Assembly (NCBI RefSeq): GCF_018402285.1
Contig: NZ_JAGYJH010000003.1
Coordinates: forward strand, 372,001 to 436,000
DNA length: 64,000 nucleotides
Origin: Hyphomonas sp.
GTDB lineage: Bacteria > Pseudomonadota > Alphaproteobacteria > Caulobacterales > Hyphomonadaceae
Direction of reading: 5' to 3'
Shown here: positions 27,791-36,355 of the stretch, one piece after another
How positions within the stretch are numbered: position 1 is the stretch's first letter
Layout: every line of letters starts with the position of its first letter
Translations under genes and position numbers: made by a program
Notes under the pieces: generated by a model
Databases searched by the model: none
What the model saw: only the letters and a program-made list of their open reading frames with translations
What the model was told of the DNA's origin: nothing

Positions 27791-27944
27791 GTCGTCGAAC
27801 CCGCTCCTCTTTCATATCCGGCGGCGCAAACTCCCACATCTGTTGCCAAGCCGCCAATCCGATCGCTTTAAGGGCGAGTGCGCAGCTACAGGAAACTGGC
27901 GAAATAGGTACATGTCTTCGCCGCGAATCCGGCGATAAGAGGCA

Positions 27945-28367
27945 ATGATCGAAAGTTTCCAGGCCCTCTTCAACGGCATCGCCCTTATCACCTGCGCCAT
28001 GGCGATCGGAGCCTCCTGGGTCGCATCCATCGCGTCTCCAAATTGCAGCTTCGACAAGCTGACGGGCGCAAGAGCCGATTCCCATGTCAGGGAGCTTCTT
28101 TACCGTACAGCTTCACCAATTGCCGGCTTGATGCTGGTTTCCGGCGCGCTCTTCCTCTTGGCGACCAGCTGGGTGTCTGGCACGATTGCCCTGATTTCTG
28201 CTTTCGGCTTCTTTTCAACCCGTCTGATGCTTGCGCCAAAGGAAGGGAAGAACCCTCAAGGCGTGCGCACTCGCCGAAAGGAGCAGCGGGGCAGCTCTGT
28301 CATGCTGTCGCTCATGTTCACTATGGCCGCCGTAGCCGCTGCAGTACTGGGATTGTTTGGCCTCTAG
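27945..28367 (+). CDS. Small membrane protein of unknown function
   Basis: The 140-residue protein has three or four hydrophobic segments (residues 7-27, about 57-78, 80-95 and 118-138), so it should be an inner-membrane protein. A positively charged loop, KNPQGVRTRRKEQRG, sits before the last helix, which places that loop on the cytoplasmic side. I recognise no family. Its stop overlaps by 4 bases the stop of the next, convergent gene. AAGAGG precedes the ATG closely. Confidence 0.65.
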   Translation: MIESFQALFNGIALITCAMAIGASWVASIASPNCSFDKLTGARADSHVRELLYRTASPIAGLMLVSGALFLLATSWVSGTIALISAFGFFSTRLMLAPKEGKNPQGVRTRRKEQRGSSVMLSLMFTMAAVAAAVLGLFGL

Positions 28368-28747
28368 GCCATAACGAGCCAGAGACAGCCCATTTCGTGA
28401 AGCTTTCGGAAGCTCTCAGACGATCTCTGGGCGGCCGATCGGGCAAGCCGGCCGGCAGTTTTCCGGTTCGCAGCAAGCATCATAACGCAGATTACCAGCC
28501 CAAGACCGGCCATCCACCAACCCACGACAAGCGCTGTGATGACCCCAGTCAGGCAGGCTAGGTATGCCATTGCATCCAGAACCCTAAGGCGGATGTGTAA
28601 CCAGCGCCCGAAAGGTTTGAGTAGTTCCGGATTACGGTGAAGCGTTTCTGCATCGATTGCAAAGCGCGTCCCCGGCGTATTCTCGAATACGAGGGCGCGC
28701 GTCATACGCCCGGCATCATGTGGATTTGGCTGGCAGCTGAGAAACAT
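28364..28747 (-). CDS. Small membrane protein, DUF-like, unknown function
   Basis: The 127-residue protein begins at an ATG (28747) with TAGGAG nine bases before it. The middle holds two hydrophobic helices (YLACLTGVITALVV and WWMAGLGLVICVMMLA), and both ends are hydrophilic. The N-terminal stretch RALVFENTPGTRFAIDAETLHRNPELLKPF looks like a soluble cap. No motif tells its role. It overlaps the preceding convergent gene at the stop codons. Confidence 0.6.
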   Translation of the reverse strand: MFLSCQPNPHDAGRMTRALVFENTPGTRFAIDAETLHRNPELLKPFGRWLHIRLRVLDAMAYLACLTGVITALVVGWWMAGLGLVICVMMLAANRKTAGRLARSAAQRSSESFRKLHEMGCLWLVMA

Positions 28748-28961
28748 TGGCCTGGCTCCTAGAAGAACTCACCTGATTGGCGAATAGTTACCTGCCGGAT
28801 GTTAACCCGGTGCGGGTCCGGGCACGGAAGTTTCAGGGTTTTTCAAGACTTTCAGTTAACCGTGAGCTTTCCCCAACGGCATATTCCGGCTGGCGAAAAC
28901 AATTGCCGGAGCGTTTTTTGAGGCGTACGCTGCACTGCAGCAAAAAGGGTATGAAAAGAAG

Positions 28962-30257
28962 ATGCTCTATTCCCTTGTCGAATTGAACCGGGTTGCGATG
29001 GCGCCGATGCGGCTCGCCGCGCGCGCTGGTTTGGCGGCGCTGAATTCACCTTTCAATCCGATGGGTCAAACCAGCTACGGCAAGTCGCTTGCCGCGATGG
29101 CTGATGTGTTCGAGAGCGCAACGCGCTACTATGGCAAGCCGGAATGGCGCATAAATTCGGTTCGGATCAACAGTATTGATGTCCCAGTAGAGCCACAGGT
29201 TGCCTGGCGGTCGCCGTGGTGCGGACTTGTTCACTTCAAGAAGGACGCAGACCGGTTGGCACAAGCGCGCCGCAAAGGCGCGGCCCCTCTGCCGCGTATG
29301 TTGATCGTAGCGCCGCTGTCTGGACATTACGCGACGCTCCTGCGAGGCACCGTCGAGGGCTTTCTCGAAACCCATGACGTCTACATAACTGACTGGACGG
29401 ATGCGCGCATGGCGCCGGTGTGGCTCGGCCGGTTCGACCTCGACGACTATATCGACCACATTCGCAAGATTCTGACCCGTCTCGGGGGCGGGGCGCATGT
29501 TCTTGCAGTCTGCCAGCCCGGGCCGCCCGTACTGGCGGCCATTTCCATGATGGCGGAAGATCAGGACCCGGCGCTTCCCGCGACAATGACCTTCATGGGT
29601 TCACCTATCGATGCCCGCCGATCGCCGACCATCCCGAACAAGCTTGCTGAAGAGCGGCCGTTTGAATGGTTCGAGCAGAACATGATTTACACCGTGCCCG
29701 GCCCTTATCCGGGTATGCTGCGGCGTGTTTATCCCGGTTTTGTGCAGCTTTCATCATTCATGAATATGAACTGGGAGCGCCATGTTGATGCGCACTGGAA
29801 GTTCTTTAATCATCTGGTCGGCGGGGACGGCGACAATGCGGGCCGCCACCGGGAGTTTTATGATGAGTACCTTTCCGTACTTGATCTGACGGAAGAATTT
29901 TACCTGCAGACGATCCAGCGCGTCTTCCAGGAGCACCATCTTTCCCGCGGCATCTACAGCTATCGCGGCGAGCGGTTGGTAAAGCCAGGCGCTATCCGGA
30001 ATGTGGCGTTGATGACAGTTGAGGGTGAGAAGGACGACATTTCCGGGATCGGCCAGACACAGGCTGCCCATGATATCTGTACAAACATTCCGGAAGATAT
30101 GCGTACGGATTACATTCAGCCGGGTGTCGGCCATTATGGCGTGTTCAACGGCTCACGCTTTGAGACAGAGATTGCGCCCCGCGTTACGCAGTTCACGCGC
30201 CGGTTTACCAGCCGGGACAAGGAAGAGGCGGCGCTTTCCGGAGAGAGGGTGTCCTAG
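28962..30257 (+). CDS. phaZ: Intracellular polyhydroxyalkanoate depolymerase PhaZ
   Basis: PhaZ hydrolyses stored poly-3-hydroxybutyrate inside the cell. The 431-residue protein has the class I intracellular depolymerase features: LIVAPLSGHYATLLRGTV, YITDWTDARMAP, then a catalytic cysteine in the VCQPGP motif (residues 184-187) in place of the usual Ser lipase box. The C-terminal GIGQTQAAHDICTNIP and QPGVGHYGVFNG carry the catalytic Asp and His. A polymerase phaC is not in the window. An upstream 214-base gap holds its promoter. Confidence 0.95.
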   Translation: MLYSLVELNRVAMAPMRLAARAGLAALNSPFNPMGQTSYGKSLAAMADVFESATRYYGKPEWRINSVRINSIDVPVEPQVAWRSPWCGLVHFKKDADRLAQARRKGAAPLPRMLIVAPLSGHYATLLRGTVEGFLETHDVYITDWTDARMAPVWLGRFDLDDYIDHIRKILTRLGGGAHVLAVCQPGPPVLAAISMMAEDQDPALPATMTFMGSPIDARRSPTIPNKLAEERPFEWFEQNMIYTVPGPYPGMLRRVYPGFVQLSSFMNMNWERHVDAHWKFFNHLVGGDGDNAGRHREFYDEYLSVLDLTEEFYLQTIQRVFQEHHLSRGIYSYRGERLVKPGAIRNVALMTVEGEKDDISGIGQTQAAHDICTNIPEDMRTDYIQPGVGHYGVFNGSRFETEIAPRVTQFTRRFTSRDKEEAALSGERVS

Positions 30258-31093
30258 TGGCCTTGCTCCGGGATGTGGAACATCAGTTCCGGGGTTAGGC
30301 AGCTGGCGAGAGGTTCGCCCGGCGCTGTTCGGGTCAGCCCTTCGGGCTTCCTGAGGTAGTCGCGCATTGCTTCGCTCGCGGCCCTGTCGAAGCTTTCTAT
30401 CGCAGCAGGCTGCGCCGTTTCGCGCAGGATTTTTGCGCTCCGGCAGGTGCGTTGCTCAAGGATTGTCAGCGCTGCTGTTTCACGCCCTGTTCGCAAGGCC
30501 CGCAGTGAAGCGCGCATCTGGTCCGGCCGAAGCACCGCTGCAGCCGGCATCCCCGGCCCATCAGGAACGGCCAGCCATAAGGCATTGACAGTGGCGCCGC
30601 CGTCTTGCTGAAGAAAGCGGACTGCCACAATCACCCCGCCCCGGGATTTCCGGATGTCAAAGTTCGCCCGGCCCTCCGCTGCCAGCTTCTCCATCCATGC
30701 TCCAACGGCAAGATTGCGGACTTCTATGGCTTCGCGAGGATCACCCGCTGCCATCAAAGCGACGGATTGATCAAGACGCTGCACAGGTGAGAGCCAGGCG
30801 CCGCGCGATACGGCGCCTTCGAAATGACCCACCGCTTCAGATGGGCGGCCTGCATCCATTGCGCCGCGCGCGGCAATCAGGTGGGCCTCTCGGGTTTCAA
30901 ATCGCTCCGGGCAGTGAGAAATGAAAGTTTCGGCAGTTCGCTGCATGTAGGCGGGGGTGGCTTCTTCAGCGGGTTGCGCCACGGCTGTCTGGAAGCGGGC
31001 AACCTCTCCGAGGCCGCAACCCTGATCTGCCATCGCGGTCATCGGCGCGATCAGCGCGGCAAGAACAAGTCTCGTCATCCTGAGGAGTGTCAT
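30254..31093 (-). CDS. Secreted protein of unknown function with TPR-like helices
   Basis: From the ATG at 31093 (MTLLRMTRLVLAALIAPMTAMA) the protein has a signal peptide and 279 residues. The mature part contains a short helical repeat (HLIAARGAMDAGRPSEAVGHFEGAVSRG and LDQSVALMAAGDPREAIEVRN) like TPR units, then a domain with two cysteines (QRTCRSAK, ASCLTPE). An alternative start five codons on is possible. It overlaps phaZ by 4 bases at the stop codons. I cannot assign a function. Confidence 0.65.
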   Translation of the reverse strand: MTLLRMTRLVLAALIAPMTAMADQGCGLGEVARFQTAVAQPAEEATPAYMQRTAETFISHCPERFETREAHLIAARGAMDAGRPSEAVGHFEGAVSRGAWLSPVQRLDQSVALMAAGDPREAIEVRNLAVGAWMEKLAAEGRANFDIRKSRGGVIVAVRFLQQDGGATVNALWLAVPDGPGMPAAAVLRPDQMRASLRALRTGRETAALTILEQRTCRSAKILRETAQPAAIESFDRAASEAMRDYLRKPEGLTRTAPGEPLASCLTPELMFHIPEQGH

Positions 31094-31171
31094 CCGGTTC
31101 ACCATACAAGCCGACGTCCACACCGGAGCGGCTGTTTAGGTTGAAACGGTGCAAGCCCTGTGCCGGTTCCC

Positions 31172-31990
31172 TCAGTCTGGTGGGTGAATGCCGGACGGAT
31201 CTTTCAGGACATGAATATGCTCGTGCTCGTGCTCGTGCTCACCTGCGGCGCCATGAATATGGCCATGGATCGGCAAGAGCAGCAGCAGAAAGGCAATCAG
31301 GACACCGGCACCAAGGGCGGCGAGACCGCGAAGGGGTGGTTCCTCTTTCAGGGGCTGCATCAACGGGCCCGTGGCGACGTAGATCAGAAGCCCCGCCGAC
31401 AAGGCGTAGAGAGCCGCTACAACGCCTGGTCCAAGGCCTGTCAGGAAAACGCCGCTCACCAGCGCGCCCAACGGCGTCGTGGCGCCGGCCGCGAGGAAGG
31501 CCCAGATCAAGGCTTCCCGGACCCGGAAACCGTGCCGGGAAAGTATGGCAAAAGCGATCACGCCTTCGGCAAACTCATGCATGATCAGCGAGGTCGATGC
31601 GTAGACGCCAGCTTCAAAGCTTGCTGCGAAGGTGACGGAATAAATGACCCCGTCCAGGAAAGAATGAAGACCCACCGCCAATAACGGTGTCAGCGCCAGG
31701 GCCCGGCCACCCGATTTTTCGGGAAAAGCAATGTTGATCCCTGATGTCAGCATCAGTCCGCCGAGGAAGCCGCAAAGCATGAAGAACGGCGCGCGGGCAT
31801 TCATCTGGAGTGCTTCGGGCGCAATATGCAGCAGTGTCAGCGAGATCAGCATTCCGCCTGCCGCCAGCGAAAACAGACCGGACTGACGCGCGGTCCATTC
31901 GCTGCGTACCGCTACTGCGATCAAGCCGAACGACGTCACAAGGGCTGCAAGAAGCCCGAACAGGATCGGCGCCTGAAGAGAAAGGGGCAT
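31172..31990 (-). CDS. ZIP-family zinc (divalent metal) transporter
   Basis: The 272-residue membrane protein has eight hydrophobic segments and the ZIP core: LHSFLDGVIYS in helix 4 and HEFAEGVIAFAIL in helix 5, with the metal-binding His and Glu pairs of the binuclear site. The C-terminal tail is His-rich (GHIHGAAGEHEHEHEHIH), a likely metal-loading tail. ZIP proteins bring Zn(II) and related metals into the cytoplasm. The gene faces a ZrgA-like operon, with a Zur-like site between them, which supports a zinc role. Confidence 0.9.
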   Translation of the reverse strand: MPLSLQAPILFGLLAALVTSFGLIAVAVRSEWTARQSGLFSLAAGGMLISLTLLHIAPEALQMNARAPFFMLCGFLGGLMLTSGINIAFPEKSGGRALALTPLLAVGLHSFLDGVIYSVTFAASFEAGVYASTSLIMHEFAEGVIAFAILSRHGFRVREALIWAFLAAGATTPLGALVSGVFLTGLGPGVVAALYALSAGLLIYVATGPLMQPLKEEPPLRGLAALGAGVLIAFLLLLLPIHGHIHGAAGEHEHEHEHIHVLKDPSGIHPPD

Positions 31991-32074
31991 TCGGGGCCAG
32001 TGTCCGGTTTGCTGCGCCTGGATCGGGGCAGGGGGTGGTTTGAGGGCTGCACGACGTGCGCGCAGGCACCTTGC

Positions 32075-32094
32075 GAAATGTGTTATAATGTTTC
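32075..32094. promoter_or_regulatory. Candidate Zur operator overlapping a -10 box
   Basis: GAAATGTGTTATAATGTTTC has the outer GAAA/TTTC arms and the TTATAA core of Zur sites known in gammaproteobacteria and alphaproteobacteria, though the inner positions are only partly symmetric. It includes TATAAT, a perfect -10 hexamer, so binding would block transcription. It lies between the divergent ZIP transporter and ZrgA-like genes and could control both. Confidence 0.45.
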
Positions 32095-32181
32095 ACTCTG
32101 CGGCTTGCCAGAGATTTTTACGGTCACCTCAGTTGTTGCGCTTAATGCACGGACCAGTTGCCAAATATCAGGAGACCCATC

Positions 32182-32838
32182 GTGACTGATTTTCTTCGCT
32201 CCTCCCGCTTTCTGCTTGCCGGTGCAATGCTAGGCATTGTTGCCTCCTGCGGCCCGGGCGCTTCGGCGCCGGCAAGTGATGCAGGGGTTGAGCCTCAAGA
32301 AGTGGTTCCTTCTGCTGCAGCGGATGGAAGCGCTCCGGCAGATCAGGCCGACGGGGGATCAGAAAGTGAAGTACATGCGCATGAAGACGGTGAAGGGCAT
32401 GAGCATGATTATGACGAAGTGCACGAACATGCGGGCGGCACAGCGCATGTTCACGGCATCGCTGACCTGGCTTTTGTCGTCGAGAACGGCAGGCTGACGG
32501 CAGAGATGATCTCACCCCTGGCCAATTTTGGCCTCTCAGAAGCCGATGGCGTGTTCACTCAGGACGTCATCTCAGCGCTGCCCTCCCTTATCGAACTTTC
32601 CGGGGGAAACTGTTCGGCTGAAGCACCGGTCGGCGAAGTTGATACCTCAAGTGGTCACACTGATGGGCAGGTTGAGTTTTCTTGGGTTTGCGAGAACCCG
32701 AACGCCGTGACGGCCGCCCGTTTTACCGGATTTGGGACCTTCCCGGGATTTGAAACAATCAACGCTGTCTTTGTTGGGGATACAGTCCAGAAAGCCGCAG
32801 AGCTGACGCCTTCCTCTCCGGAACTTTCCCTGAAATAA
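32182..32838 (+). CDS. ZrgA-like (DUF2796) His-rich zinc-binding lipoprotein
   Basis: The start is a GTG at 32182, placed by AGGAGACC just upstream. The 218-residue product has a lipoprotein signal (GIVASC) and then an acidic, His-rich stretch (HAHEDGEGHEHDYDEVHEHAGGTAHVHG, split by acidic residues). It ends with the DUF2796 core FVVENGRLTAEMISPLANFGL and a Cys-containing half. The family includes Vibrio ZrgA, the periplasmic component of a zinc-uptake system. It lies 7 bases upstream of the ABC ATPase and clearly starts an operon with it. Confidence 0.85.
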   Translation: MTDFLRSSRFLLAGAMLGIVASCGPGASAPASDAGVEPQEVVPSAAADGSAPADQADGGSESEVHAHEDGEGHEHDYDEVHEHAGGTAHVHGIADLAFVVENGRLTAEMISPLANFGLSEADGVFTQDVISALPSLIELSGGNCSAEAPVGEVDTSSGHTDGQVEFSWVCENPNAVTAARFTGFGTFPGFETINAVFVGDTVQKAAELTPSSPELSLK

Positions 32839-32845
32839 GAATGCT

Positions 32846-33541
32846 ATGGCTGATCATGTGATCGATATCGAAGGGCTGCGCTTTGCCTGGAAGAGCGGCC
32901 CGCAAGTGCTCGACATTGAAACTTTCCGTGTCGGGGCTGGAGAGCGGGTGTTCCTGCGGGGTCCGTCGGGATCTGGCAAGTCGACCCTTCTTGGCCTGAT
33001 CGCAGGCGTGCTTGAGCCGCAAGCTGGACGCATCTCCGTCATGGGGCAGGATATGGGCGCGCTTGCTGCCGCAAAGCGGGACCGGCTACGGGCGGACCGG
33101 ATGGGCGTCATCTTCCAGATGTTCAATCTGGTCCCCTATCTTTCCGTGACCGGGAACGTCCTCTTGCCGCTCCGTTTCTCCCCTGCACGGCGGAAGGCGG
33201 CTGGTACTGATCCGCAGGCGGAGGCTCGCCGGTTGCTCGCCCGCCTTGGCCTGCAGGATGAAAGCCTGCTGGATCGGCGTGTTTCGGACCTTTCCGTCGG
33301 ACAGCAGCAGCGCGTTGCCGCCGCCCGGGCCCTCATCGGCAGCCCCAGCCTGGTGATTGCGGACGAACCAACCTCCGCTCTTGACGCAGATGCGCGCGAC
33401 CGGTTCATCAATCTCCTTTCCGAAGAAGTTGAACGCTCCGGAGCCAGCCTCCTTTTCGTCAGCCATGACGCGTCTCTCGCCGGCCTATTCACCCGCGCGG
33501 TCGATCTCATGGCTATGAACAAGGCCGGAGCGCCGGCATGA
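32846..33541 (+). CDS. ABC transporter ATPase, LolD/MacB type
   Basis: The 231-residue ATPase has Walker A GPSGSGKST (near residue 40), the Q-loop FQMFNLVPYLSVTGNVLLPL typical of the LolD/MacB/FtsE group, signature LSVGQQQR and Walker B LVIADEPTSALD with H-loop SHD. It overlaps its permease gene by 4 bases (ATGA) and follows the ZrgA-like gene by 7 bases, so the two proteins should form one complex. It resembles the Zrg-type zinc system's ATPase. Confidence 0.92.
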   Translation: MADHVIDIEGLRFAWKSGPQVLDIETFRVGAGERVFLRGPSGSGKSTLLGLIAGVLEPQAGRISVMGQDMGALAAAKRDRLRADRMGVIFQMFNLVPYLSVTGNVLLPLRFSPARRKAAGTDPQAEARRLLARLGLQDESLLDRRVSDLSVGQQQRVAAARALIGSPSLVIADEPTSALDADARDRFINLLSEEVERSGASLLFVSHDASLAGLFTRAVDLMAMNKAGAPA

Positions 33542-34806
33542 CCGCCTTGTTTTCACTCGCCTGGGCGAGCCTGCTTAACCGGAAAGGCTCTGTAATTCTG
33601 ACCATCGTGGCTGTTGCCCTGTCGGTGGCGCTTTTCCTGGGCGTGGAAAAGGCAAGGAGCGGCGCACGCGAAGGCTTTGAGAATACGATTTCCGGTACAG
33701 ACCTTATCGTTGGCGCGCCAACAGGCACCGTCAATCTGCTGCTCTATTCCGTCTTCCGCATGGGCTCGGCAACGGCGGAAGTATCCTGGCCGACTTATCG
33801 TCAGATTCTGGAACGCCCGGATGTGGCCTGGGCGGTCCCGATTGCCTTGGGTGACAGCCATCGCGGCTTCCGGGTCATGGGCACAACGGTGGATTATTTC
33901 GATCATTACAAATACGGCGGCGGGCAGCCGCTCGCGCTTTCCGAGGGCTTGGTTTTCGATGATCTGTTCGATGCCGTCATTGGCGCCGATGTCGCACGGG
34001 ATCTTGGCTATGCGCTGGATTCTCAGCTTGTGCTGACCCACGGCCTTGGCGCGGCAGATCTCGGCTCGGGCCATGAGAACCGCCCTTTCCGTGTATCGGG
34101 TATCCTGAAACCGACCGGCACGCCCGTGGATCGCACGGTGCATGTGTCGCTGGAGGCGATCACCGCAATTCATGTCGGCTGGGAGACGGGTGCCAAGAAC
34201 CCCCTTGCCGATTCCATTCCGACCGAGGTGATCCGGTCATTCGATCTGACGCCGAAAACGGTGACTGCCATATTCGTTGGTCTGGAACGCAAGGGAACAA
34301 TCCTGACGACGCGCCGGCAGATCAACACCAATCGGGGCGAACCGCTCATGGCGATCATTCCCGGTGAGGCGCTGCGCGAGCTTTGGGGCGTTACTTCGAT
34401 TGCCGAGCGCGCGCTATTGGCGGTTTCCGGCTTCGTGATTGCGGTCGGTCTTGTTTCAATTCTGACATCGATACTGACGAGCCTGAATGAGCGGCGGCGG
34501 GAAATGTCCATCCTGCGGGCAACCGGCGCGCGGCCCGGTCATATCTTTTCCCTGCTTGTCCTGGAGTCCGGCCTGATCGGTTTCATGGGCGCGGTCATCG
34601 GGATTGTCATCGTTCATGGTCTGTTTGCGCTGGTCGCTCCGGCGCTTCAGGCGCGTTACGGCGTGGCATTCGGTGGGGGAGGGCCGGGTCTGCTGGACCT
34701 CTACGTGCTGGGTGCTGTGACACTGGCATCGCTGTTGATCGGGGCTGTTCCGGCACTCGCGGCCATGCGTCGCTCGCTGGCGGATGGCCTGAGCGTCCGA
34801 ATGTAA
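33538..34806 (+). CDS. ABC transporter permease, FtsX/MacB type
   Basis: The 422-residue protein has an N-terminal membrane helix (VILTIVAVALSVALFLGV), a large periplasmic region of about 250 residues and three C-terminal helices (ERALLAVSGFVIAVGLVSIL, ESGLIGFMGAVIGIVIVHGL, LYVLGAVTLASLLIGAVPAL). The ERRREMSILRATGARPGHIF loop is the FtsX-family coupling segment. The gene ends the four-gene zinc set; a lipoprotein follows after 48 bases. Such permeases work by mechanotransmission rather than classical transport. Confidence 0.92.
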   Translation: MTALFSLAWASLLNRKGSVILTIVAVALSVALFLGVEKARSGAREGFENTISGTDLIVGAPTGTVNLLLYSVFRMGSATAEVSWPTYRQILERPDVAWAVPIALGDSHRGFRVMGTTVDYFDHYKYGGGQPLALSEGLVFDDLFDAVIGADVARDLGYALDSQLVLTHGLGAADLGSGHENRPFRVSGILKPTGTPVDRTVHVSLEAITAIHVGWETGAKNPLADSIPTEVIRSFDLTPKTVTAIFVGLERKGTILTTRRQINTNRGEPLMAIIPGEALRELWGVTSIAERALLAVSGFVIAVGLVSILTSILTSLNERRREMSILRATGARPGHIFSLLVLESGLIGFMGAVIGIVIVHGLFALVAPALQARYGVAFGGGGPGLLDLYVLGAVTLASLLIGAVPALAAMRRSLADGLSVRM

Positions 34807-34854
34807 CAGCATTGTGCTCTGGAACTGGGCGCACGCCCGTTTTAAACAGAGTGC

Positions 34855-35580
34855 ATGAAAACGACATCTCTCCCGGGTTTTGCCCTCGCAAGTTTCGCTT
34901 TTGCTTTGGCCGCTGCCTGTGGCGGCGCCTCTACATCCGGTACGGCTGAGGCCGCTCCGGCCAAGCCGGCAAAGGAGGCAGCCGCTGAAACCAAGGCAGA
35001 TGGCCCCAAAGTTGGTGACAAGATTGGACAGAGCGCGGCGGAGCGCGCTGCGGCCCGCGCCGAAGCGGCCAAGAAGCGCGCAGAAGACCAAGCCCGCAAG
35101 GACGCAGAACTGGCTGCGCGCGGGGTTGAGCGGATCGGTTGGGAAGACCTGATGCCTGAAGGCGAGGAAGAACGCCTAGCCCAGATGTATCAGGCCCAGA
35201 TGGCAATGCTCTATTCCGGCGCAGGCGTGGCTGAAGGTTCTGCGGCAGACATGGCTGTCCAGATTGGCACCTTCAACACGGTGAAGGAGCTCAACGGCAA
35301 GAAGATCCGGATACCCGGTTATACCGTACCTTTCGAATATGGCGCAGACGCCCAGATCAAGGAATTCCTGCTGGTGCCTTACTTCGGCGCCTGTATCCAC
35401 GCGCCGCCGCCGCCGCCCAACCAGACTGTGTTCGTCATGTCTGACAAGCCGATCAAGATGCAGGACCTTGCCCAGGCTGTCTGGATCGAAGGCACGATCC
35501 ACACACAGACACAGGAGAGCGAGCTGGCTGACGCTGCCTACACGATCACCCTGACGGGAATCGAAGAATACACCTACTGA
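34855..35580 (+). CDS. DUF3299 lipoprotein of the zinc set
   Basis: The 241-residue protein has a lipoprotein signal (ALAAAC, Cys near residue 22), an Ala/Lys/Glu-rich coiled segment (AERAAARAEAAKKRAEDQARKDAELAAR, split into helices) and then the DUF3299 core: KIRIPGYTVPFEYGAD, EFLLVPYFGACIHAPPPPPNQ and YTITLTG. DUF3299 proteins are commonly found with Zrg-like zinc transporters, and the conserved Cys and His in ACIHAPP are likely metal ligands. It follows the permease by 48 bases and completes the set. Confidence 0.88.
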   Translation: MKTTSLPGFALASFAFALAAACGGASTSGTAEAAPAKPAKEAAAETKADGPKVGDKIGQSAAERAAARAEAAKKRAEDQARKDAELAARGVERIGWEDLMPEGEEERLAQMYQAQMAMLYSGAGVAEGSAADMAVQIGTFNTVKELNGKKIRIPGYTVPFEYGADAQIKEFLLVPYFGACIHAPPPPPNQTVFVMSDKPIKMQDLAQAVWIEGTIHTQTQESELADAAYTITLTGIEEYTY

Positions 35581-35591
35581 GGCAGGACAAC

Positions 35592-36215
35592 CTGAAGCTG
35601 GACGCCGTTCAGGTCATCGCCTGGGATTTCGATGGCGTCCTGAACCGCAATATCCAGGATGGCGTCTTTGCCTGGTCCCGCCAGTTCGAACAGGATATTG
35701 GCCTCTCGCTGAAATCGTTCTCCAGCTATCTCTTTGGCGGACGTTTCCAGAAAGCCATGGTTGGGCAGGCATGCCTTGTGGAGCTCGTTACACACTGGGC
35801 CGAGGCGAATGACGCTGCAGGCCGTGTAAGCGAAATCCTCGACTACTGGTTTACGCGGGATGCGCTTCCGGATGAGAGAACTCTGGCATACTTTGAGCCT
35901 TTGAAGGCGCGGGGCCTGCGTCATTTGATGGCGACGAACAATGAAGCCCATCGCGGGGCCTTCATTGAGGACGCGATGAGTTTCTCAGATCGGGTGGAGC
36001 GTATCTTCGCCGCGGGCCGGATTGGCATTGCAAAACCGGATACGGCCTACTTCGCCCACATCGAGGCACAGCTTGATGTCGCGCCAGAGGCCCTGCTTCT
36101 TGTTGATGATCTGGAAGAAAACGTGCTGTCCGCCAGGAGCCGGGGTTGGCAGGCCTTTCACTTCCAGAAAGGCGCTCACGACCTGCTGGAGCAGGCTCTG
36201 GGCCTTCAAGAGTAG
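35592..36215 (+). CDS. HAD-superfamily hydrolase with non-canonical start
   Basis: The reading frame from about 35592 to 36215 gives 207 residues with all HAD motifs: the nucleophile in AWDFDGVLN (motif I), LMATNN (motif II), GIAKPD (motif III Lys) and LLLVDDLEENV (motif IV). The nearest canonical ATG (35757) would drop motif I, so it cannot be right. In the true frame the only near-starts are CTG codons at 35577, 35592 and 35598; GAGGCAGGA lies just before 35592. Either a CTG start is used or the ATG has been mutated. Family members are phosphatases of small metabolites; the substrate is unknown. Confidence 0.75.
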   Translation: MKLDAVQVIAWDFDGVLNRNIQDGVFAWSRQFEQDIGLSLKSFSSYLFGGRFQKAMVGQACLVELVTHWAEANDAAGRVSEILDYWFTRDALPDERTLAYFEPLKARGLRHLMATNNEAHRGAFIEDAMSFSDRVERIFAAGRIGIAKPDTAYFAHIEAQLDVAPEALLLVDDLEENVLSARSRGWQAFHFQKGAHDLLEQALGLQE

Positions 36216-36242
36216 TCCCTTGATCCAATGAGAGCGATAAAA

Positions 36243-36272
36243 GCAAGAAGGGCGGCCCGACAGGCCGCCCTT
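36243..36272 (-). terminator. Terminator of mscL
   Basis: A perfect 10-bp stem (36248-36257 with 36263-36272) has a CGACA loop. On the minus strand it is followed by TTGCTTTTATC, so it ends mscL, 84 bases after its stop. Confidence 0.75.
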
Positions 36273-36355
36273 CCGCACTCTACGCGGTACTCTACTGTCC
36301 ACAAAGTAGCAGCGGACTGCTTAATACTTTGCGAACCTAATGCCGCAGGCGGATC

